From DATGMP01 sp035293565 (lineage in GTDB: Bacteria > Pseudomonadota > Alphaproteobacteria > BOG-932 > Roseiterribacteraceae), in the NCBI GenBank assembly GCA_035293565.1, contig DATGMP010000124.1, positions 1 to 45,116 of the forward strand: a stretch of DNA of 45,116 nt, read 5' to 3'. Position 1 is the first letter of the stretch; each line of letters begins with the position of its first letter. Below, in pieces: positions 15,903 through 23,309 of the stretch. The notes beneath the pieces were generated by a model. It made no database searches. It worked only from the letters and a program-made list of their open reading frames with translations, and was not told the DNA's origin. Both the position numbers and the translations under genes were made by a program.

Positions 15903-16554
15903 ATGCATCGATATTCGCGCCGGGGGTTGCCGCAGGCTGTCTTCCTGCTGCTCGCGCTACTTCCCTTCCCGTGCGACGCGGCTGACGCCCCGCCGCTCCG
16001 CCACCATGGCAGCAAGCGCCCAAGGCGCCGGATGGAGCACCGAATATCGTGCTCATCCTGCTGGAGGATGTCGGCTTCGCGGCTAGCAGCAGCTTCGGCG
16101 GCCCGGCGGAGACGCCTTATCTCGATCGCCTCGCCGCGCAAGGGCTTCGCTACATCGACTTCAACGACGCCGCTCTCTGCTCGCCGACGCGCGCCGCGCT
16201 CCTATCCGGCCGCAATCACCACAGGACCGGGTTCGGCACGGTCACCGAGATCGACAATCCCAACCGCGGCGATACGCACGCGGTCATTACGTCCACCGCG
16301 CCATTGCCGGGGGCGAGGTAGAAGTTGCCTTCGAATTCCAAAAGACCGACCCGCAGAAATGGGGCGGCGGGACCGGGCGGCTCTATATCAACGGCAAAGC
16401 CGTCGGCGAGGGCCAAATCCCCAAGTTCGGCTTCGCGTCGGAGATCGACACCTTCGCCATCGGGGCCAATCATGGCTCACCGGTGAGCGAGAGCTATGCG
16501 GCGCCGGCCGCGTTCAGCGGCAAGGTCGAAGATGTCCGCATCCAGCTTCAGTGA
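15903..16554 (+). pseudogene. arylsulfatase remnant with large internal deletion
   Basis: ATG at 15903 with GGAGG upstream starts a signal peptide (QAVFLLLALLPFPCDAADAPP). After a frameshift near 16005 the protein continues APDGAPNIVLILLEDVGFAASS, TPYLDRLAAQGLRYIDFNDAALCSPTRAALLSGRNHHRTG, i.e. the metal-binding start and the CSPTR formylglycine motif of type I sulfatases. At about 16262 the text jumps to AIAGGEVEVAFEFQKTD, GRLYINGKAVGEGQIPK and FSGKVEDVRIQLQ-stop, the C-terminal end of large (~750-800-residue) arylsulfatases. Around 550 residues in the middle are missing, so it is inactive. Its presence suggests the island once handled sulfate esters. Confidence 0.82.
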
Positions 16555-16560
16555 TCTTAG

Positions 16561-16605
16561 AACCGGCGCGTCCAGATCGTCTATGGCGGCGACCTGGGGT
16601 CGTAA
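16561..16605 (+). pseudogene. C-terminal remnant of a second OmpA-domain (receptor-OmpA) gene
   Basis: The 45 nt encode NRRVQIVYGGDLGS-stop, nearly the same as the end of the receptor-OmpA gene at 13123 (NRRVQIVYVNGATS-stop). It begins seven nt after the sulfatase stop and sits before DUF1214-like paralogue 2, exactly as the intact receptor sits before paralogue 1. It is short, but the DNA match and equal position make it a believable deletion remnant. Confidence 0.65.
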
Positions 16606-16712
16606 CTCTCAGAGGGTATATGTCCGCGCGCGACGCATACACCTCACTGAGATCAGTTACGGTTCGTAACGCCGCCACGCGGTCGGTCGAAATGCCAATG
16701 ATGGAGGGCAAA

Positions 16713-18020
16713 ATGCGGAAATGGATGCTGGCCGGCATAGCCGCGCTGGTCGTGGCTGCGATGATGGGGCACGCCCACGCGGGCGACACCGGCAAGGCGA
16801 GTGCGGGAATACTCGTCACGCAGGATCAACGCGCCATGGAAGCAAAGGCGCGGAGGCTGTTGCGGGCCCCTGCGGTACAGCAGGAGATCTTTCGCTCCGT
16901 CACTTATTTGAAAGGCGTTCGGGCCGGCAACTCGGCGGACGACCGGACCGAGCGCGACAGTTACGTCCACGATTTGGCGTATGGCTTGGCGCTGATCGTT
17001 GTCGATTCCGATCCGGACCGCCCGCGCATATTATGGGACGAGTTCCCTGGCGCGCATTGGGGCTACGAAAATCCCGACAATGTGTACAGATATTTTCCTG
17101 TGTCGCCGGATGCCCGATATCAGATCATCGGGCGGCTCGGAACCAGCGACCATGTGTCTTTCCAGCTCAGTGATGGCGGCGGACAGATGTCGGGGCATCT
17201 GGACAACGTCGTGGGGCATCTAGCTTCAGAGGATCTGCGGGTGGCGCCCGACGGTTCCTTCTCGGTCGCGCTCGGCCCCGACGCGGCCGATGGGCGTCCC
17301 AACTACTTGCAACTGGTGGCAGGGGCGAAGCAGGTGATGATCCGGGACACCATGTCGGACTGGTCCGAGGTTCCGATGACCTTGCAGGTCCGGCGCGTCG
17401 GCGGTCCGCCGCATCGCGCTCCAACCGACGACGAGCTTACCGAGCGCATCGCCTCTGCCCTCGCGGCCTCCGTGAAACTGTGGGTGCAGGTTACCGAAAA
17501 ATATAATTATGCCGTCGCACCGAACACGCTTCCGAGCCCTATTGCGACCGGTCATGGCGGCCTGCCAGGCCAGTACCTTACGACAGGAAATTTTGACCTC
17601 ACCGACGATCAGGCGCTCGTGATTACGGCGCGCAAGGGAACCGCGCGGTATCTCGGATTCGAGCTCGGCAGCAATTGGTACATCTCGTTTGAATACGCGG
17701 CCCACAGCAGCAGCCTATCCAACGGTCAGGCGGCCGCGAATCCGGACGGTTCTTATACCTACGTCATCGCTCTGCGCGATCCCGGCGTGGCCAACTGGCT
17801 GGACCCTGTCGGCCACCACACCGGCCTCACATTGATGCGCTGGCAAGGGCTGAACGGGCCCTTGAAGCCGGAGGACGCACCGGTGGTCAAGCTGGTGAAT
17901 ATCGCCGACTTGCCGCAAGCGCTGCCGCCAGGAACGCCAATAACAACGCCGGCCGAACGGCATCGCCAGATGCTGCAAAGGCAACATCAGGTGGAATGCC
18001 GACGGTCGGCTCAGCCATGA
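16713..18020 (+). CDS. secreted DUF1214-like protein, paralogue 2
   Basis: 435 residues with a signal peptide (MRKWMLAGIAALVVAAMMGHAHAG). Shared blocks with paralogue 1: DPDRPRILWDEFPGAHWGYENPDNVYRYFPV, RYQIIGRLG, RVAPDGSFSVALGPDAADGRPNYLQ, MIRDTMSDWSEVP, FDLTDDQALVITARKGTARYLGFELGSNW and SSLSNGQAAANPDGSYTYVIALRDPGVANWLDPVGHHTG. The start is the ATG at 16713 with GGAGGG 5 nt upstream; the same frame is open far upstream across the sulfatase remnant, but that extension has no protein-like content. Followed 10 nt later by the SnoaL-like gene. Confidence 0.78.
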   Translation: MRKWMLAGIAALVVAAMMGHAHAGDTGKASAGILVTQDQRAMEAKARRLLRAPAVQQEIFRSVTYLKGVRAGNSADDRTERDSYVHDLAYGLALIVVDSDPDRPRILWDEFPGAHWGYENPDNVYRYFPVSPDARYQIIGRLGTSDHVSFQLSDGGGQMSGHLDNVVGHLASEDLRVAPDGSFSVALGPDAADGRPNYLQLVAGAKQVMIRDTMSDWSEVPMTLQVRRVGGPPHRAPTDDELTERIASALAASVKLWVQVTEKYNYAVAPNTLPSPIATGHGGLPGQYLTTGNFDLTDDQALVITARKGTARYLGFELGSNWYISFEYAAHSSSLSNGQAAANPDGSYTYVIALRDPGVANWLDPVGHHTGLTLMRWQGLNGPLKPEDAPVVKLVNIADLPQALPPGTPITTPAERHRQMLQRQHQVECRRSAQP

Positions 18021-18030
18021 GGACGCGATC

Positions 18031-18570
18031 ATGCTCAAGCTTTTAGGACAGAACATTAGCCTGTTCTTTGTTTTTATTGCGCTTGCGATGGCGCCATCCT
18101 TTGCCGTTGGCGCTCCGCTGGAGAAAAGAATCCCGCTGAATTATAAAGATAGAAGCGAAATAACCGATCTATTCTATGAATATAGTTATTATATCGACAA
18201 CCGAGCGGGTGAGGCTTTCGCGTCGACCTTTACGCCGGAAGGCAAGTTGGATTTCCCGGGCGTCGTCGTCCAAGGGCACGATCAACTCGTCGCATTCGGC
18301 TCGCGCCCCGTCGAAGACAAAATTCGCTTTCACTTTGTCGGGGATATTCTTCTCGTCCAGGTTACGCGGGGGCATGTCCGCGCCAGGTCAATGGTCATCG
18401 TCGGCCTGCGGGACAGCCACGGAAAGTCGCCGACCACGTTCGAAGGATGCGGCATTTATGAGGACGATATCGTCAAGACCCCCGTCGGCTGGCGGTTCGC
18501 CCATCGTCACGCCGATGCGACCATCCCGATTTCCCGGGAATTCCTGTTGCCCAACACGCCGGGTGGGTAG
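18031..18570 (+). CDS. secreted SnoaL/NTF2-fold protein
   Basis: 179 residues. An N-terminal hydrophobic stretch (ISLFFVFIALAMAPSFAVGAP) looks like a signal peptide, which is unusual for this mostly cytoplasmic fold. The mature part starts DRSEITDLFYEYSYYIDNRAGEAFASTFTPEGKLDF, the typical first helices of SnoaL-like proteins, and ends with a strand pattern GCGIYEDDIVKTPVGWRFAHRHAD. Function in this fold ranges from dehydratase to isomerase to simple binding; none can be assigned. It is 10 nt from paralogue 2, so it acts in the same periplasmic setting. Confidence 0.75.
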   Translation: MLKLLGQNISLFFVFIALAMAPSFAVGAPLEKRIPLNYKDRSEITDLFYEYSYYIDNRAGEAFASTFTPEGKLDFPGVVVQGHDQLVAFGSRPVEDKIRFHFVGDILLVQVTRGHVRARSMVIVGLRDSHGKSPTTFEGCGIYEDDIVKTPVGWRFAHRHADATIPISREFLLPNTPGG

Positions 18571-18608
18571 GCGCATGATTAGATCAATCGGGGGGAGTTC
18601 GTGTGGAT

Positions 18609-18746
18609 ATGAAACCATGGAAGCGCCGAGGAGCCACCACCGGCTTGATCGACGGCATTTGCGGCAAACGGCCGAAACGCGCCGATCGCGTCAAAGCAGA
18701 AGGTACGTTCGCGAATCTCCTGCATGACGCATTTAGGATTACGTAA
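18609..18746 (+). CDS. possible small protein (45 residues) or gene remnant
   Basis: A basic 45-residue frame (MKPWKRRGATTGLIDGICGK ... LLHDAFRIT) begins 13 nt after a strong GGGGGGAG ribosome-binding sequence (a GTG at 18603 is also possible, closer to it). No family is recognised. Because the area contains several truncated genes, it may be the start of a lost gene. Confidence 0.3.
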   Translation: MKPWKRRGATTGLIDGICGKRPKRADRVKAEGTFANLLHDAFRIT

Positions 18747-18778
18747 CCGACCGCGACCGCGGTCTTAGGAGTGCGATT

Positions 18779-19567
18779 ATGAGTAGCGCATTGAATATGA
18801 TCCCGGCTCTCGGATCGCCCGGAACCGCCGTGATTGTAACGGGTGGCGCATCAGGCATCGGATTGGGGTCGGCAAAGGCGCTGGCGGCGGTCGGTCGACC
18901 GGTGGCGCTGTGGGATATCAACCAAGCCAAGGCTGAGGCATCCGGCGCGGCAATCCGCGCCGAATACGGCGTAGAGGCGCTGGCCGTCGCGATCGATCTA
19001 CGCGACCTGCAGGCGATGGGCCCGGCGCTGACCGAGACCCGCCGTGCTTTTCCCCAGATCGGTGGATTGGTCCATTCTGCCGGCATTGTCGATACCGACT
19101 CGCTGGAGGGTGTCACGCCCGAAAACTGGGACGATGGCATCAACACACATCTACGCCCGTTGATTCTGATGGTTCAGGCGATGATGGACGATTTTCGCGC
19201 CAATCCCGGCTCGGCCGTCGTCGCTATCACGTCGATCAACGCGACGTTGGGCAACGCGCTCAACCCGATCTATACCGCCGCGAAAGGCGGGATGCTGTCG
19301 CTGGTGCGCTCATTGGCCGACCGGCTCGCGTACGATAAGGTCCGGATCAACTCGGTGTCGCCCGGTATGATCCTGACACCAATGATGCAGCCCGCGGTTG
19401 ACCATGTGCCAAGCGGGCATTTCGAGCGGCGCATCCTGATGGAACGGCTCGGTGACCCGGCTGAAATCGGGCGGATGGTCCGCTTCCTGCTATCGGATGA
19501 AGCCAGCTATGTCACTGCCGCCGAATTCGTCGTCGACGGCGGCAACATCTCATCGCAACGGCTATAA
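18779..19567 (+). CDS. short-chain dehydrogenase/reductase
   Basis: 262-residue classical SDR. Cofactor motif TGGASGIGLG near the N-terminus, an acidic residue after the second strand (LWDIN) favouring NAD(H), catalytic Ser in ITSINATLG, YTAAK catalytic pair, and the C-terminal FVVDGGNISSQ. It lies between DUF1214-like paralogues 2 and 3 on the same strand. No signal peptide, so it works in the cytoplasm, presumably oxidising an alcohol on the imported compound. A palindrome GACCGCGGTC (18755-18764) sits just upstream. Substrate not predictable. Confidence 0.88.
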   Translation: MSSALNMIPALGSPGTAVIVTGGASGIGLGSAKALAAVGRPVALWDINQAKAEASGAAIRAEYGVEALAVAIDLRDLQAMGPALTETRRAFPQIGGLVHSAGIVDTDSLEGVTPENWDDGINTHLRPLILMVQAMMDDFRANPGSAVVAITSINATLGNALNPIYTAAKGGMLSLVRSLADRLAYDKVRINSVSPGMILTPMMQPAVDHVPSGHFERRILMERLGDPAEIGRMVRFLLSDEASYVTAAEFVVDGGNISSQRL

Positions 19568-19615
19568 CCGAATCTCAGGTGGCTGTCGCCCTTCATATCG
19601 GTTCCAGGAGGAAAA

Positions 19616-20923
19616 ATGCAATTGTTTAAAGCCGCGTCCTTGCTGCTATGGCTGTCGTCCTTAGCCATTGTAATCGCTACGCCGACATCAGCTGGCGAAG
19701 TACAATCGATGGGGCCGAAAGGAAGTGATGAACTTGCAATAGCGACAAATCACCTGATCGATTCGATACGGGACTCTGCGAAGCTCGTGGAGGACGACCC
19801 GTTCTATCGAGACCCGGAAAATCGCGCCGCCGGCATTTCCTATCTCAACGCGATGATCTTCCGGACGATCGAGGAAGACATTCTCTTGGATCGCGACTTT
19901 CCATACTTCAGCGTCATGGATTTCAGATCTCGAGAGGGCGGCGACAATCCCGACCAGCGCTATCTCTATTCCCAAATTCGTGGCGGGAAGAGCTATCGAA
20001 TCTGGGGGCGCATGGGCAAAGATCAGGTCGGAATGGAATTCGAAGTCCTTAAGGGCTATCCGTGGGTCCCGAATAGCAATTCGCGAACGGTTGCGACGCT
20101 CGACACCAAAGACCTTAAAATCGGCAAGGACGGAACCTTCGAAGTCATCCTCTCCCCTAGCCGACAGGCAGGCAATTGGATCGAAAACCCGGTAGACGCT
20201 GACCGAGTCTTATTGCGCCAGACATACAGCAAATGGACCAACGCTCGACCGGGCGAAGTGCATATTGATCCGCTCGGAGAGGAAGGGAATCTCAAGCCCC
20301 GCCTAACTGACGCGGAAATGGTGCGTAGGCTCAACCTTGCCGCTAACAATCTCCTCCACAACGTAGTTCCTGCTTATCCGGCTATGGTCCGACGCAATAA
20401 TGTAGAGAAAATTCCGGCTAATACGCTTCCCGCCAAACCATATAGCGCCGTTGCAAATGGCGGGCCGAAAGGCCGATATTATTCAAGTGGGCATTTCGAC
20501 TTGAGGCCTGATCAAGCACTTCTTATTACTGAATGGCCGATTAGTAGTTGCTATTACCAAGGAATCCAGTTGACTAATCTTTGGTGGTCGTCAATTGAAT
20601 ACGCCAATAGACAGTCCAGCCTGTCACGTGATCAAGCTTATCTGAGCACGGACGGCGCTTACCATTTCGTCGTTTCAGCCGCTGACCCGGGTGTGCAGAA
20701 CTGGCTCGATACCGGCGGCTTCAAGCAGGGCATCGTAATGCTCCGGATGGACTGTGCTGACCTTGGTGCATTTCCCGCGGGCAAGGAGCCGACTGCACGC
20801 GTCGTCGACTTGCCAGATGTATTGAAATCGCTGCCGGGGAATACGCCACGCGTCATGCCGGAGGCCCGCAAGGCGGAGATTGCTGCGCGCCGCAAGGCAA
20901 TTCAGATTCGGTCCGGACTCTAA
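19616..20923 (+). CDS. secreted DUF1214-like protein, paralogue 3
   Basis: 435 residues with signal peptide (LLLWLSSLAIVIATPTSAGE). It keeps the family landmarks (YRIWGRMG, KIGKDGTFEVILSPSRQAGNW, FDLRPDQALLITEWPISSCYYQGIQL, SSIEYANRQSSLSRDQAYLSTDGAYHFVVSAADPGVQNWLDTGGF) but is the most divergent of the three. Its base composition is visibly AT-richer than its neighbours, especially 20390-20660, so it may have a separate origin. ATG with AGGAGG 6 nt upstream. A stem-loop follows at 20930. Confidence 0.77.
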   Translation: MQLFKAASLLLWLSSLAIVIATPTSAGEVQSMGPKGSDELAIATNHLIDSIRDSAKLVEDDPFYRDPENRAAGISYLNAMIFRTIEEDILLDRDFPYFSVMDFRSREGGDNPDQRYLYSQIRGGKSYRIWGRMGKDQVGMEFEVLKGYPWVPNSNSRTVATLDTKDLKIGKDGTFEVILSPSRQAGNWIENPVDADRVLLRQTYSKWTNARPGEVHIDPLGEEGNLKPRLTDAEMVRRLNLAANNLLHNVVPAYPAMVRRNNVEKIPANTLPAKPYSAVANGGPKGRYYSSGHFDLRPDQALLITEWPISSCYYQGIQLTNLWWSSIEYANRQSSLSRDQAYLSTDGAYHFVVSAADPGVQNWLDTGGFKQGIVMLRMDCADLGAFPAGKEPTARVVDLPDVLKSLPGNTPRVMPEARKAEIAARRKAIQIRSGL

Positions 20924-20929
20924 ATGGTT

Positions 20930-20956
20930 GGGGCGACGGCGATTGGACGTCGCCCC
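20930..20956 (+). terminator. stem-loop after paralogue 3
   Basis: GGGGCGACG (20930-20938) and CGTCGCCCC (20948-20956) form a perfect 9-bp stem with a 9-nt loop, six nt after the stop codon. There is no T-run, so termination without Rho is uncertain, but the position suggests the end of the transcript. Confidence 0.55.
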
Positions 20957-21427
20957 ACCGAGCGCCGGAAAGAGTTGCACGAAAACCGATTTGTATACTG
21001 ATTCACAAGCAGGTAGACAGGGCCTCGCAGTAGGTTGAGAGCTACTCGCCTTGAGGACGTCGATTCAAATGGCGGCGAAGGGATCGTTGACCAGGGGACG
21101 GGCGTCCAACCGGTTCCGGCACACGTGACTGAAGGACACATGCAGCTTTCGAAATCGACCGCTCACGACCAAACTAGCATCGGAAGCATTGCTATTCCAG
21201 TTTTCAGCGAGCCCGTAACCATTTGAAGCAAAACGGAGCGAACATCTCCGGAATTGTGTAAACCGCGTTTGATTTCATTGGGATTCTGACTAACTACGGA
21301 TCAGAAGATTTGGAAACTATCGAACAATGATCGGTGCCTAGAATAATAAAATGCAATTCTGAGCAAGGTGAATTTCGGAGTAAATAAAGGCGATTGTGGA
21401 TTCCGCGCATGAGCGTCACTAGACGCC
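20957..21427. other. intergenic stretch, no gene seen
   Basis: About 470 nt with AT-richer sequence toward the right (21290-21400) and only short unsupported frames. No RNA gene or repeat recognised. The right part may carry promoter and recombination-accessory sites for the integration module. Confidence 0.5.
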
Positions 21428-21886
21428 ATGAGGCACCGTCTCCGCAGAGATAGAGCATCTGCTGCACCTGGGCAAAACGTACCCGAGGAAACCGAGCTCC
21501 CGCAGGTCGAACATACCAATTCGCCCGACCGCACATCGAGTGAGCGGAACGACGCTTATCTCGTTCGCGTGCAGAAAGCGGCCGCCATTACTGGGTTACC
21601 GGCATCGGTCATCAGAAAGAGCTTCATTGCTGAGGCGAAGCGTCCCAAGAATGTGCCGCCGCCTCCACCTCATAAGCGGATCGGCAGATCCGTTTACATC
21701 ATACGGGATCAACTACTCCTCTGGGTGAGATCTCTGGAGAATGCTCCAGGCACACTGGAAGCATCCGGCGGGCGTCAAGACAAACATGGCGCGACGAACC
21801 GATATACAAACCGACCTGCAAACGACAACCGGATCCAAGATGGTTTAGCGCCGATTAAGCGGACCACCCGGAAGCCGCGCTCCTAG
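21428..21886 (+). CDS. excisionase-like helix-turn-helix protein
   Basis: 152 residues. The central segment AYLVRVQKAAAITGLPASVIRKSFIAE followed by PPPPPHKRIGRSVYIIRDQLLLWVRSLE resembles winged-helix DNA-binding proteins of the excisionase/AlpA kind (helix-turn-helix, then a wing with an Arg-Gly turn). The flanks are polar and probably disordered. It converges on the integrase gene with a 42-nt tail overlap, which fits a recombination directionality factor. Assignment rests on pattern and neighbourhood. Confidence 0.6.
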   Translation: MRHRLRRDRASAAPGQNVPEETELPQVEHTNSPDRTSSERNDAYLVRVQKAAAITGLPASVIRKSFIAEAKRPKNVPPPPPHKRIGRSVYIIRDQLLLWVRSLENAPGTLEASGGRQDKHGATNRYTNRPANDNRIQDGLAPIKRTTRKPRS

Positions 21887-22921
21887 ACGATCCGCCCTGA
21901 GGTGGGTGTAGCGGGCGAGCATCGCCGGCGTGAGATGGCCGGTAATCGCCATGATTTCGTGATCGCGCAAATCCGTCAGCTCGAATAGCCTTGAAATCCC
22001 TTCGTGCCTGAGATCGTGCCATCGCAGCCCAGGAAAGTCTCTGTCCGCGATAGCATCCCTGAATGCATGAGCAATACCGCGCCCCGTCTCTACGGGAAGA
22101 ACGGGGACGCTCCCGAGAACCGGACAATTCTCAGCCGGCAGCAGGCTTCGGAATGCCGCCACCGCGCGCATCGACAGCGGAACGCGGCGCGGCCGGTCGT
22201 TCTTGGTCTTGGGCAGATCGATATATGGATACTCAACGTCGAGCTTGACCCGGCCCCAGGTGAGCGTCGCCAGCTCGCTTTGGCGGATGCAGGTCTCGAT
22301 CGCGATGATGATAGCTGCCGGGAGCCAGGAACGGGATGACCCCGCAGCCGAAGCGAGTAGCCGCTCCTCCTCGCCGTCGAGCAATCGCCGGTCTCGGCCG
22401 TCCGGCTTGGGCGGCCGCACGCCCGGCTTGACCGGATTTTCCAGCGGAACCCGCTGCGCGCGGCTCCAGGTCTGGACCAGCTTGGAAAGGGCGTTGAGTC
22501 GATGGATGACGGATTGCGGCCCGCACTCCGCGTCCGGTCCGACGAGATCGCCATCCTCAACATTGTCCTCGTCGAGGACCTGGCGCCGCCACTCGATCAG
22601 ATCCCAATCATGGATTGCGGTAATCGACCAGTTGGCGAGGGTGGTCGTCTTCCAATATCGGAGCTTGGCCCTGACGTTCTTGGCGTTGGGGTTCGTGCCC
22701 GCCCGACTGCCTTCCAGCATCCAATCGCAGGCCTGCGCGAGCGTAGTGCTGCGGGCGGCTCGCGTGTCGACAAACTCGCCGCCGCTGACCTTGCCGTCGG
22801 TGACGCGGCGCCACTCGCGCGCTTCACGCAGCGTTTCGAAGGTTCTGCTCTGGTAGATGCCGTTGCGCCGGATCTGGACGCGATATTGATGCGGGCCGCG
22901 GACTTGGATGCCTTCGGGCAT
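21845..22921 (-). CDS. tyrosine-type site-specific integrase
   Basis: 358-residue phage-type integrase. N-terminal arm-binding part (IQVRGPHQYRVQIRRNGIYQSRTFETLREAREW), SAM-like core, then a catalytic domain with Arg in ETCIRQSELATLTWG, Lys in LPKTKNDRPRRVPL, HxxR as HDLRHEG, and His...Tyr in GHLTPAMLARYTHL: the complete R-K-H-R-H-Y set. The start used is ATG 22921 (MPEGIQVRG), 36 nt inside the longest frame, matching family N-termini. It is oriented so that its promoter region faces the 3' end of the tRNA-Gly gene. It should be active if expressed. Confidence 0.92.
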   Translation of the reverse strand: MPEGIQVRGPHQYRVQIRRNGIYQSRTFETLREAREWRRVTDGKVSGGEFVDTRAARSTTLAQACDWMLEGSRAGTNPNAKNVRAKLRYWKTTTLANWSITAIHDWDLIEWRRQVLDEDNVEDGDLVGPDAECGPQSVIHRLNALSKLVQTWSRAQRVPLENPVKPGVRPPKPDGRDRRLLDGEEERLLASAAGSSRSWLPAAIIIAIETCIRQSELATLTWGRVKLDVEYPYIDLPKTKNDRPRRVPLSMRAVAAFRSLLPAENCPVLGSVPVLPVETGRGIAHAFRDAIADRDFPGLRWHDLRHEGISRLFELTDLRDHEIMAITGHLTPAMLARYTHLRADRLGARLPGGPLNRR

Positions 22922-23091
22922 AGCTCCCCTGCAGAGCCATCCAAACCCGACGAGCATGCCGAACCGGCGCGAAACCGATTATAGCCTTTATTTTCGACCT
23001 CTTAGCCCGCTCTTACTCCCTCGAAGTGTGCCAAATCGTGCCAAAACGGTCTGTTTCGGCGTGGCGCACTCCACTAAGTCATTGATTTTAT

Positions 23092-23165
23092 TGGAGCGGG
23101 TGAAGGGAATCGAACCCTCGTCGTAAGCTTGGAAGGCTTCTGCTCTACCATTGAGCTACACCCGC
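23092..23165 (-). tRNA. tRNA-Gly (anticodon TCC)
   Basis: Reverse strand folds as a cloverleaf: acceptor GCGGGTG / CACCCGC, D-arm GCTCAATGGTAGAGC, anticodon loop CTTCCAA with TCC, T-arm with GGTTCGATTCC, discriminator T and encoded CCA (23094-23092). All invariant bases are present. Its 3' end faces the integrase gene and is the probable attachment core. Confidence 0.97.
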
Positions 23166-23309
23166 GCTCGGGAGCCGGGGCCGCGAGTCGCGGCCGGCGG
23201 CCTGTGTATCATCTTCCGTGATGCCAAGTCGACCCCGTGCTCGGGGCCGCCCATCGGGCTCTTCACGCTTCTTTCACCCTATCGATGGCAAGGTCCGCGC
23301 GAGAAAGTC

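Larger units (their letters stand above)
1..23091. mobile_element. putative integrated genomic island (one end), abutting tRNA-Gly
   Basis: A tyrosine integrase (21845-22921, minus) starts about 170 nt from the 3' end of a tRNA-Gly gene, with an excisionase-like gene just inside. This is the usual layout of an element inserted into a tRNA 3' end, and it places the element to the left of the tRNA. The content fits: catabolic genes, an IS110 element, several truncated genes and one conspicuously AT-richer gene (19616-20923). I found no second copy of the tRNA 3' end in 1-23091, so the far attachment site should lie beyond the left edge. The island call is inference from layout; the integrase and tRNA are seen directly. 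Confidence 0.6.

Noticed and set aside
15903..18020. One continuous 705-codon frame from the sulfatase start through DUF1214-like paralogue 2
   Set aside because: The middle is out-of-frame translation of the sulfatase remnant and the OmpA remnant. Paralogue 2 has its own signal peptide and ribosome site at 16713.
23151..23309. N-terminal extension of the TPR protein starting inside the tRNA gene
   Set aside because: It overlaps the tRNA-Gly and has no TPR content; the ATG at 23310 begins the recognisable protein.
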